From NCBI RefSeq assembly GCF_044762665.1, contig NZ_JBIWES010000003.1:310001-374000 (forward strand): 64,000 nucleotides of DNA. Direction: 5' to 3'. This document shows positions 7,513 to 15,715 of the stretch, in pieces. The first letter of the stretch is position 1. Each line of letters begins with the position of its first letter. The notes beneath the pieces are model-generated. The model was not told the DNA's origin. It saw only the letters and a list, made by a program, of their open reading frames with translations, and made no database searches. The position numbers were made by a program, and so were the translations under genes. Source of the DNA: Peribacillus frigoritolerans_B. GTDB taxonomy: Bacteria > Bacillota > Bacilli > Bacillales > DSM-1321.

Positions 7513-8488
7513 GCATATTGAAATAGGGATCGACATTTTTGGGAAAGTGCATGACAAACTCGGTATACAAACCCGTTTCAGAGGTACAAGTGATATAGTG
7601 ACCAAGCTTATTCGATAACTGCTGCGCTAAATATAACCCCATCCCTGTGGATTTTGTGTAGGTACGCCCGTTGGATCCTGTAAAACCCCTATTGAATATC
7701 CGTGGTAAATCAGTCTTTTCTATACCAATTCCATTATCTCTAATAATCAGCTGCTTTTCTTTTAAATCAGAACCTGTCTCAATCTTAATTTCCCCTTCTT
7801 CTTGCGTATATTTCAAGCAATTTGAAATTAATTGATTCAGGATAAATTGCAGCCACTTGGGGTCACTTTGGATGGTGGTTGGTTCAATCTGTAACCGAAG
7901 GCGGATTTTCTTGGAAATAAATGTTTTGGAATGCGTTTTTATAACCTCTTTCACCAATTGTTCCAAATCACAATTCTTGATGTCATAATCTTGATTGAAG
8001 TTATCCAACTTTGCATAATAAAGTGCCTGATCTACATAATGCTCTATCCTTGATACCTCATCATGAAAACTCTTGACGTCGATTTCTGTCTGCTGCATCA
8101 ATCGCAGCACTGAGATGGGTGTTTTAATTTCATGAAACCACGATACAATAAAATCATAATACTCGTTTTGCTTCTCATGAATCTCATTGAGAGACCTAAT
8201 ATGTTCCCTTTCCTTCTCTTCAAACAAATACTGTAAAGAGGCTGCCTCCAAAGAAAGGTTATCGTGATCTTCGTCACCCCTTGCCCGGATTGCGCGTAAA
8301 CTTTGCTGATACCGATACAAAAAGAAAATAATCAATACGAAAAGGGTTAATACCCCTGCATATAGAAAAGTGTTCCAGCTCCATGTCATATTGGGGTCCG
8401 TGTAAAACACGGCAGAAACCATGCAAAAGATAAAAACGAATAAAACTATATAAGGCTTCTCGTATTTTAAAAATTTTATGAACCTCAT
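7490..8488 (-). CDS. bceS: BceS-type intramembrane-sensing histidine kinase
   Basis: 332 residues. Two membrane helices at about 13-30 and 41-58 are joined by only about ten residues, so there is no extracellular sensor domain; this is the hallmark of BceS-like kinases that take their signal from the BceAB transporter. HisKA motif SWFHEIKTP with His119, N-box LNQLISNCLKYT, and G-box regions DNGIGIEKTDLPRIF and STGMGLYLAQQL. It overlaps the response regulator gene by four bases (ATGA). The carboxy-terminal codons form part of the intergenic terminator. Orientation opposite to the transporter genes is unusual compared with B. subtilis, where the system lies upstream in the same direction. Confidence 0.88.
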   Translation of the reverse strand: MRFIKFLKYEKPYIVLFVFIFCMVSAVFYTDPNMTWSWNTFLYAGVLTLFVLIIFFLYRYQQSLRAIRARGDEDHDNLSLEAASLQYLFEEKEREHIRSLNEIHEKQNEYYDFIVSWFHEIKTPISVLRLMQQTEIDVKSFHDEVSRIEHYVDQALYYAKLDNFNQDYDIKNCDLEQLVKEVIKTHSKTFISKKIRLRLQIEPTTIQSDPKWLQFILNQLISNCLKYTQEEGEIKIETGSDLKEKQLIIRDNGIGIEKTDLPRIFNRGFTGSNGRTYTKSTGMGLYLAQQLSNKLGHYITCTSETGLYTEFVMHFPKNVDPYFNMQKNAMRP

Positions 8489-9159
8489 TCGATCAGATAC
8501 CCCATTCCTTTACGTGTCACAATAAAGTCTTCTAATCCAATTCCCGAGATCTTACGCCTTAATCGATTTACATTGACAGTCAGTGTATTATCGTCGACAA
8601 ACTGTTCATCGTTCCAAAGAGCTTGCATCAAGTCCTCTCTGGATACAATTTTCCCTATTCTGCGCATCATCAACTGCAAAATGATGAACTCATTACGTGA
8701 AAGTTCAATGGACTGTTCCTCAAATTGGATAGTTGAGTTTGTTACATGCAAAGACAAGTCCCGATGCGTTAATTTTAGGTTATGTCCATTTTGATATGTA
8801 TAATTCCTGCGTAGCAATGCACTGATTTTTGCTACAAGAACATCTAAATCAAATGGCTTCTGGATAAAATCATCCCCTCCCATATTAATGGCCATGATGA
8901 TGTCCATGTTTTGATTTCTAGAGGAAAGGAACAGTATGGGCACACTTGAGATTGCACGGATCTGCTGACACCAATAAAAGCCATCAAAGGTTGGCAAGTT
9001 TATATCCAACAGTACCAAATCAGGCTGGGATTTCTCAAAATCATCTAAAATGTGGTCAAATTCCATAATCCCCACAACGTCATATTTCCATTTTGTTAGC
9101 GTATCAGCCACAATTTTTCTAATTTTTTCATCATCTTCAACTATCATAATTTTAAACAT
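8485..9159 (-). CDS. bceR: BceR-type OmpR-family response regulator
   Basis: 224 residues: receiver domain 1-115 with acidic pocket Glu8-Asp9-Asp10, phospho-acceptor Asp52 in LLDINLP and Lys in FIQKPFD; winged-helix DNA-binding domain 130-224 with ELSRNEFIILQLMMRR and DDNTLTVNVNRLRRKI. AGGAG precedes the ATG. First gene of the bceRS transcript. Its expected target is the TGACA-N4-TGTAA box before the convergent ABC transporter operon. Confidence 0.88.
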   Translation of the reverse strand: MFKIMIVEDDEKIRKIVADTLTKWKYDVVGIMEFDHILDDFEKSQPDLVLLDINLPTFDGFYWCQQIRAISSVPILFLSSRNQNMDIIMAINMGGDDFIQKPFDLDVLVAKISALLRRNYTYQNGHNLKLTHRDLSLHVTNSTIQFEEQSIELSRNEFIILQLMMRRIGKIVSREDLMQALWNDEQFVDDNTLTVNVNRLRRKISGIGLEDFIVTRKGMGYLIE

Positions 9160-9632
9160 AACTATCTCCTATTCAGGTTTACATGTTCTTTAATATCATT
9201 ATGCTAATTATTCCAAACTCCTGTCATTTGTACAATACATCACTCCAGAATATGACCCAATTAAAGAAACTTTAGTGAAGGAATGCGATAGTGACACCCT
9301 GCCCCCCCTTTTAGAGATTGTACAATTTGAAGGTTGCCTCCAGGCACTCGCCCCTTCCGTTCCGAACAACTTTGTTTTAACTTTTAGATAGAGCCCTTTT
9401 GTCTACAAACTGAGCGAAGAGAATAGCGTTAGTCGACAATATTTTTTCAGCAATTAATAACCACTAATGGGAATGACTTCTCCTATTCTTCGAGGGAGTT
9501 TGCACTCAAACAGAAGGATACCAAAAAAAACTGAAGACATTAATTTTAGATAAAAAAGTTACCAGCTTGGCCAAAAAATAAGTATAAGAATGTAATAGAT
9601 TGGATAAACTAATAAAAAAGGAGTGGGAGATT
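9160..9632. other. intergenic region upstream of bceR-like gene
   Basis: About 470 bases. It must hold the bceR promoter (minus strand) and that of the small ORF at 9633 (plus strand). I see no further gene, RNA or repeat. Confidence 0.5.
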
Positions 9633-9845
9633 ATGGAGACTAAACTTAAAGAAGGAACGAAAGAAATGTGGAGCGAAATTAATGAATGTATAACTCGGAA
9701 AATCAATGAAAAACATGATTTATCATTTCAAAAGAAGAGCAATGATAATTATATGAATCTATATATTCAAACAGCCGTATTACACACGTTATTTGAACTA
9801 TCAGATGAGTTCAGGAAAATCGAAAGAAAATATAACGGATTGTGA
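9633..9845 (+). CDS. hypothetical protein, 70 residues
   Basis: Not recognised. The ATG at 9633 has AAAAAGGAG nine bases upstream; an earlier in-frame ATG at 9600 has none. The product is soluble, charged and probably mostly helical (METKLKEGTKEMWSE…, then LYIQTAVLHTLFELSDEFRKIERKY). No Cys and no membrane segment. It is followed 20 bases later by a perfect 16-bp stem terminator, which strengthens the case that it is transcribed alone. Confidence 0.55.
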   Translation: METKLKEGTKEMWSEINECITRKINEKHDLSFQKKSNDNYMNLYIQTAVLHTLFELSDEFRKIERKYNGL

Positions 9846-9864
9846 TGCTTAAATTCAACTTAAC

Positions 9865-9921
9865 GGTGGATTAGGATTAAACTCTTTAAGGGAGCCTATT
9901 AATCCTAATCCACCTTTTCTT
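9865..9921 (+). terminator. strong terminator of the 70-residue ORF
   Basis: GGTGGATTAGGATTAA (9865-9880) and its exact reverse complement (9899-9914) around an 18-base loop, followed by TTTTCTTT. Confidence 0.8.
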
Positions 9922-10044
9922 TCCAGCTTATTACTTACATCATTACCGCTACTGACAATTTGGCCAGCATTATTACTGTACCATTTGTTTCCCTTCCCTA
10001 TAAATCCCTCTTTTTATTCCAACTAGAATCCATTAACCTAATAG

Positions 10045-10076
10045 AAACCCCACCAGTTTTTAAGGCAGGGGTTTTT
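10045..10076 (+). terminator. terminator-like hairpin
   Basis: AAACCCC…GGGGTTTTT. No plus-strand gene ends immediately before it; perhaps a back-up for the preceding terminator. Confidence 0.45.
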
Positions 10077-10344
10077 CCTGTGTTTTAAGTTTTAGTATAA
10101 TACGAATGATCTTAATGGTACGCTAGGTTTAATACGATAATTTGTTGTTTTATTAATCTAAAGTCCTGTATATTTAAATGAGTATGTTTTTTAAATTACT
10201 GATGTTTGAAACGAATGATCAGTAGCAGCCCGGAATAGCTTTTTAATTAGCTAAAATCATTGAAAATAAATATTTTTTGAAAGTGAGCTGAAAGCTGATG
10301 TTGTGGTCACCACTATTCGAAAATGATGTACCTGCAGTTTTTCT

Positions 10345-10380
10345 TCCTTAACGGCAGAAAAATTGCATCTCCGTTAAGGA
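10345..10380 (+). promoter_or_regulatory. leader hairpin before the EamA transporter
   Basis: TCCTTAACGG (10345-10354) and CCGTTAAGGA (10371-10380) are exact inverted copies with a 16-base loop. The element sits 20 bases before the CGGAGGG ribosome binding site; no U-run follows, so an operator or translational control hairpin is more likely than a terminator. Confidence 0.45.
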
Positions 10381-10413
10381 CTGGAAATGTTTGGTTAAAA
10401 CGGAGGGTACAAA

Positions 10414-11286
10414 ATGAAAAACACTATAATAGGTTCTTTATATCTATCACTCGCTGCCAGCATTTGGGGCGGGATGTATGTTGTGGTAAAAGTTGTGGTA
10501 GACGTTGTTCCGCCTCTTGAATTAGTATTATTACGATATGTAATTGCGATTTTAGCATTGCTGACAATTGGTTTTATAACAAAACAATCTTGGCGGATTG
10601 AAAAACGAGACTGGCTTTTGGTTTTCATTATAGGACTTGTTGGAAACACCATTTCCATCGTAACCCAGGAAGTCGGTACGCTGCTATCCACTGCACAAAT
10701 GGGAGCCATCATCACTTCAACAACACCTGCATTCATGGTGATATTCGCACTTATCGTTTTAAAAGAAAAGATCACTTTTAAAAAATCAATTTCTGTTATT
10801 TTAGCGACAATAGGTGTCGGTATCATTGTCGGGAATGCCCATATTGGCTCATCTTACCAACTTGGGGGCGTATCACTGCTTATTGCTGCGTTAACTTGGG
10901 CACTTATGTCTGTTCTAGTTAAACGTGTACCTGGGCAATATTCACAAATTGTTATAACGACCTATGCAGTGCTTGTGGCCATTGTCTTTTTAACACCTGT
11001 TACGATTAGTCGATTGGATGAGCTTGATTTTCAAGCAATCACGCATCCATCCATATGGGGCGGCCTTCTATACTTAGGCGTTATTTCCACAGCATGTGCC
11101 TTTTTACTGTGGAATCGCGGACTGCAAATGCTTACCGCTTCAAGTGGCGGACTATTTTTCTTTTTACAGCCTATAGTCGGTACTTTTTTAGGTTGGTTAA
11201 TACTAGGTGAACAAATCGGCTTGTCGTTCTGGATCGGTACAATCTTAATTTTTATCGGTGTGTTATTAGTCATTCGGGAAGAATGA
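10414..11286 (+). CDS. EamA/DMT family transporter
   Basis: 290 residues with ten predicted membrane helices in two EamA repeats (about 1-135 and 148-288). Typical features are AASIWGGMYVVVKVV at the first helix, LELVLLRYVIA at the second, GTLLSTAQMGAIITSTTPAFMVIFALIVLKEK closing repeat one, and FLQPIVGTFLGWLILGEQI in repeat two. Family members export amino acids or other small metabolites, but substrate cannot be assigned from sequence. Single-gene unit with a strong terminator; its leader carries an inverted repeat that may regulate expression. Confidence 0.88.
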   Translation: MKNTIIGSLYLSLAASIWGGMYVVVKVVVDVVPPLELVLLRYVIAILALLTIGFITKQSWRIEKRDWLLVFIIGLVGNTISIVTQEVGTLLSTAQMGAIITSTTPAFMVIFALIVLKEKITFKKSISVILATIGVGIIVGNAHIGSSYQLGGVSLLIAALTWALMSVLVKRVPGQYSQIVITTYAVLVAIVFLTPVTISRLDELDFQAITHPSIWGGLLYLGVISTACAFLLWNRGLQMLTASSGGLFFFLQPIVGTFLGWLILGEQIGLSFWIGTILIFIGVLLVIREE

Positions 11287-11707
11287 CCCACATTAAAAAT
11301 GTTTATTAGAGTTATATAATAAAAAGTACCCTATAGAGCAGTCACTCAGAAAAAGGCTGCCTATAGGGTACTTTTTTGGGTTTGAAAAAGGGGATTGTAG
11401 AAAAGTTGTTTTTTTGTATATAATTTCTCCTCTTATTCCCCTTCAATAAGGCGGAGTCCAAGAACCCACCGCACTAATGGTAATAGCATTATTGCTTGTT
11501 TGTCTTATGTAATTCAATTTTCATCCCTTAAGACAAAAAGATATTTTCTTTTGTTTTTTTCAACCTATTTTATTGAAAATCCCTAAATATACATTCATTA
11601 CGTAATTATTATCATTGTTTGATGTACATTTCGAAATAATTTTTGTTATCATTAATTCATAATCTTGGAAATGAATGCTGGATTTTATAACAAAGGAGGA
11701 ATCGTTT
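11287..11707. other. intergenic region EamA / chromate transporter
   Basis: Holds the EamA terminator (11321-11377). The remainder is AT-rich and must contain the chromate-gene promoter; I could not define a clear -35/-10 pair. Confidence 0.45.
11321..11377 (+). terminator. strong terminator of the EamA gene
   Basis: AAAAAGTACCCTATAG (11321-11336) pairs exactly with CTATAGGGTACTTTTT (11361-11376), ending in a T run. Confidence 0.85.
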
Positions 11708-12295
11708 TTGAAAAATCCATATACGGAATTGACGATTGGAATGATGAGAACGGGGATATTAGGATTCGGCGGCGGGCCATCTGTCATTCCGCTCATCCGC
11801 CACGAAGCAGTTTCCCGTTATCACTGGCTTGACGATGATGAATTCGGGGACACTTTGGCGATTGCCAATACACTCCCAGGACCGATTGCCACGAAGATGG
11901 CAGCATATCTTGGTTATAAATTAAAAGGCTGGCCAGGAGCCATCGTAAGTGTGGCCGCTCACGTGTTACCTTCATGCTTTGCGATGGTTTTCTTGATTGC
12001 GTTCATTAATGTTTTAAGTAATTCGGCGATGATCAGTAATATGATCGCTGCTGTAATGCCGGTTGTCGCTGTCATGCTTGGTCAAATGGCTTATGAGTTT
12101 GGCGAAAAGGCGGTAAAAGGGTTAGGAAGGGTGCTCGGAATCACCTTTTTTGCGATTTCCTTTTTGCTTCTGCAGGTCATTTCCCTGCATCCGGGTATTG
12201 TCATTATGATATTTCTTTTATATGGGGCGTTTCATTATAAATTAAAGGATAGATTGAAAAATAAAAAGACTGATAGGAAGGAGGAATCCGCTTAA
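11708..12295 (+). CDS. ywrB: chromate transporter, N-terminal half protein (CHR family, ChrA-type)
   Basis: 195 residues from a TTG at 11708 placed eight bases after AAAGGAGG. It carries the CHR-domain signature: RTGILGFGGGPSVIPLIRHE, then YHWLDDDEFGDTLAIANTLPGPIATKMAAYLGY. About five or six membrane helices. In this subfamily two half-size CHR proteins with opposite topology act together as a chromate efflux pump; B. subtilis has the equivalent pair YwrB/YwrA (Chr3N/Chr3C). The stop overlaps the next start (TAATG), so the pair is translationally coupled. Symbol assigned by gene order and homology, not proof. Confidence 0.85.
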   Translation: MKNPYTELTIGMMRTGILGFGGGPSVIPLIRHEAVSRYHWLDDDEFGDTLAIANTLPGPIATKMAAYLGYKLKGWPGAIVSVAAHVLPSCFAMVFLIAFINVLSNSAMISNMIAAVMPVVAVMLGQMAYEFGEKAVKGLGRVLGITFFAISFLLLQVISLHPGIVIMIFLLYGAFHYKLKDRLKNKKTDRKEESA

Positions 12296-12849
12296 TGGGT
12301 ATTTTTATCCCAATAGGAGTTGCTGTTTTTCTAGCGTTTTTCATTGCCAATATTCTTGGTTACGGCGGAGGCCCAGCCTCGATTCCGCTAATGTATGATC
12401 AAATCGTCACCCGTTATGGCTGGCTTGATAATACCGAGTTCTCACAAATGCTTGCGTTAGGAAATTCACTCCCAGGACCCATCGCCACGAAAATAGCCGC
12501 ATATGTCGGATATGATGTATATGGCTGGCCAGGATTCCTGGCTGCATTGGCAGGCACGATCATCCCTTCAGCCGTGGCTTTGATATATTTATTAAAAATC
12601 CTGCGAAAATACAAGCAATCGCCTATCGTAAAAGGCATGTCACTGCTTGTACAGCCCGTGATCGCGATCATGATGTTATTGCTCACCTGGAATATGGCCG
12701 CGGATGCGGTCGGGTCCATTGGCTACATCCATTCAATTGTCATCGCTGGATTGGCCTTCTTGGCTTTAGGTAAATTCAAGATCCACCCGGCATTCGTAAT
12801 CATTTTTGCCTTTGCATACGGCGGCTTTATCATCCCGCTCACATCATAA
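12295..12849 (+). CDS. ywrA: chromate transporter, C-terminal half protein (CHR family)
   Basis: 184 residues. CHR signature GYGGGPASIPLMYDQIVTRYGWLDNTEFSQ with LALGNSLPGPIATKIAAYVGY, strikingly parallel to the upstream half protein, then about five membrane helices. The ATG overlaps the preceding stop by one base and has GGAAGGAGG upstream. It should form the second subunit of the heteromeric chromate exporter. The Lrp-type gene convergent to it corresponds to YwrC (ChrS), the chromate-responsive regulator of this operon in B. subtilis, though there it heads the operon. Confidence 0.85.
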   Translation: MGIFIPIGVAVFLAFFIANILGYGGGPASIPLMYDQIVTRYGWLDNTEFSQMLALGNSLPGPIATKIAAYVGYDVYGWPGFLAALAGTIIPSAVALIYLLKILRKYKQSPIVKGMSLLVQPVIAIMMLLLTWNMAADAVGSIGYIHSIVIAGLAFLALGKFKIHPAFVIIFAFAYGGFIIPLTS

Positions 12850-12850
12850 T

Positions 12851-12883
12851 AAAAAATCCTCCCTCCTATATAGGGGGGTTTTT
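12851..12883. terminator. terminator between chromate genes and lrp-type gene
   Basis: AAAAAATCCTCCCTCC-TATA-TAGGGGGGTTTTT; usable by both convergent units. Confidence 0.7.
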
Positions 12884-12885
12884 CA

Positions 12886-13362
12886 TTAAAGCTTCATGCC
12901 CATCCGGCTTTTATAACGTTTAATGAGAATTTGGCAATCAACGCTGACAACACCGACGACCGCATACAGTTTCTCATTAAGAAAGCGTTCCATCTCTTGA
13001 TTATCAGTAAAGATTCCGTGCATATGCAGTTTACTCGGACCGGTCATATGATATAAACTCGTAACAGCCGGTTCACTTTCTAATTGCTGCGCGACCGATT
13101 CCAGATATTTTGGCTCAACCTCAACGTTAAAGAATGCCGAAACATGGATGCCGACCTTAGCTGGATTTATGACTGCAGTGAACCTCTCGATCACACCGTT
13201 TTCAACAAGATGATTAATTCTCATCTGAACCGCAACTCTGGACAGCTCCACTTTCTTCGCTAAGTCGGTATACGAAATTCGTGCATCTTCATGTAAAACC
13301 GATATGATTTTCTTATCGATCTCATCAACTTTCAAGCTGGGAATCTTAAAGTCCTCTGCCAT
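12886..13362 (-). CDS. ywrC: Lrp/AsnC family transcriptional regulator
   Basis: 158 residues: amino-terminal winged HTH (about 12-72: VDEIDKKIISVLHEDARISYTDLAKKVELSRVAVQMRINHLVENGVI) and carboxy-terminal RAM/AsnC ligand domain (about 80-155). The HTH is preceded by a longer tail than in most Lrp proteins. AAGGAG lies nine bases before the ATG. Its location beside the split chromate transporter matches YwrC/ChrS of B. subtilis, a repressor of that transporter operon relieved by chromate; role here inferred from context. Confidence 0.8.
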   Translation of the reverse strand: MAEDFKIPSLKVDEIDKKIISVLHEDARISYTDLAKKVELSRVAVQMRINHLVENGVIERFTAVINPAKVGIHVSAFFNVEVEPKYLESVAQQLESEPAVTSLYHMTGPSKLHMHGIFTDNQEMERFLNEKLYAVVGVVSVDCQILIKRYKSRMGMKL

Positions 13363-13744
13363 CCTACGTAACTCCTTTTCAATTTCTTTATTCCATTATC
13401 GCAGAGAACACCATCGGATCACAATAATCTTCCTTTTCACTTCTCATAACGCAAGAAATTTTTTTGTATTCCTTTTCAATGAACTCCCTCCTATTTGCCA
13501 AGAAATGTCCATCGTATATGTAGTATTTCAAACTAAAGGTCCATCACTTCATCCAGCTGTACGGCTATCCTCCAAAATATGGAAATCAATAGGAATCAGA
13601 GCCGGACAAATTGACAACATCGCGACACTTCCTTGATTTCCTAATAGACTGCAGTCCCCCTCCTACTTCGAAAATTGAAAGGCGGGGGTTTTACAGCCAT
13701 TTTAATGCAGGTTAAAAGTTTATGAATATCCAATGGACACTTCC
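13363..13744. other. intergenic region upstream of the Lrp-type gene
   Basis: Promoter side of the lrp-type gene plus an unassigned plus-strand terminator-like hairpin at 13655-13692. A plus-strand reading frame ending at 13636 has no ribosome binding site. Confidence 0.4.
13655..13692 (+). terminator. orphan terminator-like hairpin
   Basis: TCCCCC…GGGGG followed by TTTT. No recognised plus-strand gene precedes it. Confidence 0.45.
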
Positions 13745-13867
13745 TCAATCCTTTGATTGAAAGGTCTTTGCGATATTTTTGTATTCTTCATCATTGAGAA
13801 TGCCCATTTTTTTGAATAATGCGGAATAAGCCATTATTTTTTTCTGCGTACGGTTTGTACAATTCAT
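13745..13867 (-). CDS. small protein with SHOCT-like motif, 40 residues
   Basis: A 41-codon ORF starting ATG at 13867 with AAGGAG nine bases upstream. The product, MNCTNRTQKK…, ends with FKKMGILNDEEYKNIAKTF, the pattern of SHOCT and short carboxy-terminal oligomerisation helices (K-L-G-I-L-x-D-E-E-Y/F). Such small stand-alone SHOCT-like proteins are common in Bacillus and have no known function. Upstream, an 11-bp perfect inverted repeat (13905-13936) may regulate it. Confidence 0.5.
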   Translation of the reverse strand: MNCTNRTQKKIMAYSALFKKMGILNDEEYKNIAKTFQSKD

Positions 13868-13904
13868 ATGGATCAGCTCCTTTTTTACATAGTATTCATT
13901 CACG

Positions 13905-13936
13905 ACAAAATGTTTCCTTAAGACAAAACATTTTGT
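13905..13936. promoter_or_regulatory. inverted repeat upstream of the 40-residue ORF
   Basis: ACAAAATGTTT (13905-13915) and AAACATTTTGT (13926-13936), exact inverted copies with a 10-base spacer, about 40 bases before the start. Operator-like. Confidence 0.45.
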
Positions 13937-13947
13937 ATAAACTAAAT

Positions 13948-13977
13948 CAAAAAAACTGCCTATTTTCCCGGCAGTTT
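13948..13977 (-). terminator. terminator-like hairpin
   Basis: Minus-strand AAACTGCC-GGGAAAATA-GGCAGTTTTTTT. The transcript it ends is not evident. Confidence 0.5.
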
Positions 13978-14323
13978 CAATTTATTATAGATTAAATTAA
14001 AATAAGAGCAGCTATAAATAATTAATAACAACTTTCAAAATAAATATGTTAAATGATTCCCTCCTGGAAAATAATATTTTTCTAATGTTGCCGCATAGCA
14101 AAGCTAAGTACATGTTTATTGGGAGGAAGTATTCCTCCCCATTTCCCCTATACAAGGCTGAAAAAAATGACAGTTTTGACCCATTAAAAATATAGTCTCT
14201 CTTGCAACAAGTCATCATTCGGATTATCGTTGTTTAAAAGGTGCGAAGAAATTGAAAAAAACTGCATACTTTCTTCATACTTTTTCGCTAAACTGACTTT
14301 ATGCTATAAGAAGGTGAATACTC

Positions 14324-15715
14324 CTGAAAATATCCTTTAAACTCGGACTATCTATATTTGTTTGCATTTTTTTGATGGAAACCATCTCCATGATTTACCT
14401 GCATAATAAAGTGATCCATTCCCGTATCAATCAAGAATTGGAATCACTGAAGGCCCGTGGCAACAGTCATCGTGATGTGTTGGAAATCACGTATTCCGAC
14501 TCTACCCTTCAGCATATCGGCCTGATGGAATACCATACCGATACAGATGTCGTGATTACGGACACAAGAGGAGATAATCTGATATCTTCCGCAAAGGTTA
14601 ATGGGGGAATGAAAAAAATCTTGGCAAAAAACATCCCGCAAGTACCCCGAAAAGGTATGGTCATCCAATCAAGTTGGAAGGATGAAAGATATATAGCCAC
14701 CGTTACGCCATTTATCAGTAATAAAGAAAAAAAAGGCTATGTTTATATGTTCAAAGATACTAGAGATGTTGAGGATTTGATCGCACAATTGAATAGGCAT
14801 TTCCTTTTTGCGACTGCATTGCTCCTTATATTCATGCTTATCACCATCTATTTTCTATCAAAAGCTTTGACTAGACCGCTAATTTCGATGAAGGAAGCGA
14901 CAACAAAGCTCAGCAAAGGGAATTTTTCAGTGGCTGTGCCGGTACGATCTCATGATGAACTAGGGGAGCTTGCCCAATCCATTCAAAGCTTGGCTAATGA
15001 ATTGAACTATTTAAAGAAGGAACGCAATGAATTTTTGGCAAGTATCTCCCATGAACTGCGCACGCCGCTAACTTATATCAAGGGATACGCTGATATAACC
15101 CGCCGGAAAGATTTGGATGCATCCGAACGAACACGATACTTAGAGATCATCCATGATGAATCCGAACGATTAAACAGATTATTGGACGAACTATTCAATA
15201 TGGCCAGAATGGATGTAAATACATTCACCATATCAAAGGAAACCGTCCAGCTCTCTTCATTCCTGCAAAACATACATGAAAAAGTGTTACCGGCTTTTGT
15301 AAATGAAAGAATTCAATTGAATCTGGAATGCAAGGATGATTTATTTATAGATGTAGATCCCTCACGGTTTGAGCAAGTCATTCTTAACCTGTTGGATAAT
15401 GCGCTGAAGTACTCGAACGAATATACAGTCACCACCATCAAAGCCACTGAATGCAATGGCAGGATTTCCATCTCCATAATCGATCAAGGGGTTGGCATTC
15501 CCCCTGAAGATATCCCCCATATCTTCGATCGTTTATATCGTGTCGAGAAATCACGCGCCAGAGATACCGGTGGATTCGGGTTGGGGCTCTCCATCGTCAA
15601 GCAATTAGTGGAGGTACAAGGAGGAACCATTTCGGTTAAAAGCAACTTGGAGCAAGGAACGTGCTTCACTATCACATTTAAGGAGATAACAAATGATGAC
15701 AGTAGTTCTGGTTGA
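14324..15715 (+). CDS. sensor histidine kinase (HAMP type), probable CTG start
   Basis: 463 residues if translation begins at the CTG at 14324, which follows GAAGGTG by seven bases and adds KISFKLGLSIFVCIF, completing the first membrane helix. The alternative TTG at 14372 has no ribosome binding site and truncates that helix. A roughly 125-residue extracellular sensor region follows, then helix two (about 160-180), HAMP (about 180-232), HisKA with His243 in SISHELRTP, N-box LNLLDNALKYS and G-boxes DQGVGIPPEDIPHIF, GFGLGLSIV. The response regulator starts inside its last codons, and a VTT membrane protein follows. Signal unknown. Confidence 0.82.
   Translation: MKISFKLGLSIFVCIFLMETISMIYLHNKVIHSRINQELESLKARGNSHRDVLEITYSDSTLQHIGLMEYHTDTDVVITDTRGDNLISSAKVNGGMKKILAKNIPQVPRKGMVIQSSWKDERYIATVTPFISNKEKKGYVYMFKDTRDVEDLIAQLNRHFLFATALLLIFMLITIYFLSKALTRPLISMKEATTKLSKGNFSVAVPVRSHDELGELAQSIQSLANELNYLKKERNEFLASISHELRTPLTYIKGYADITRRKDLDASERTRYLEIIHDESERLNRLLDELFNMARMDVNTFTISKETVQLSSFLQNIHEKVLPAFVNERIQLNLECKDDLFIDVDPSRFEQVILNLLDNALKYSNEYTVTTIKATECNGRISISIIDQGVGIPPEDIPHIFDRLYRVEKSRARDTGGFGLGLSIVKQLVEVQGGTISVKSNLEQGTCFTITFKEITNDDSSSG

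Larger units (their letters stand above)
9846..10413. other. intergenic region and leader of the EamA gene
   Basis: Contains the terminator at 9865-9921, a second terminator-like hairpin at 10045-10076, a short palindrome GTGGTCACCAC at 10303-10313, and a 10-bp perfect inverted repeat just before the EamA ribosome binding site (10345-10380). No gene. Confidence 0.5.
13868..14323. other. intergenic region upstream of the small ORF and kinase operon
   Basis: Contains the inverted repeat at 13905-13936, the hairpin at 13948-13977 with a T run on the minus strand, and, near the right edge, the promoter of the kinase operon. No gene supported; a 68-residue minus-strand frame at 14012-14218 has no ribosome binding site and an unlikely composition. 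Confidence 0.4.

Noticed and set aside
13304..13636. 110-codon plus-strand frame before the lrp-type gene
   Set aside because: First half is antisense to the lrp-type gene, no ribosome binding site; the later part (VVFQTKGPSLHPAV…) looked protein-like but matches no family I know.
14012..14218. 68-codon minus-strand frame
   Set aside because: No ribosome binding site and composition like translated AT-rich noncoding DNA.
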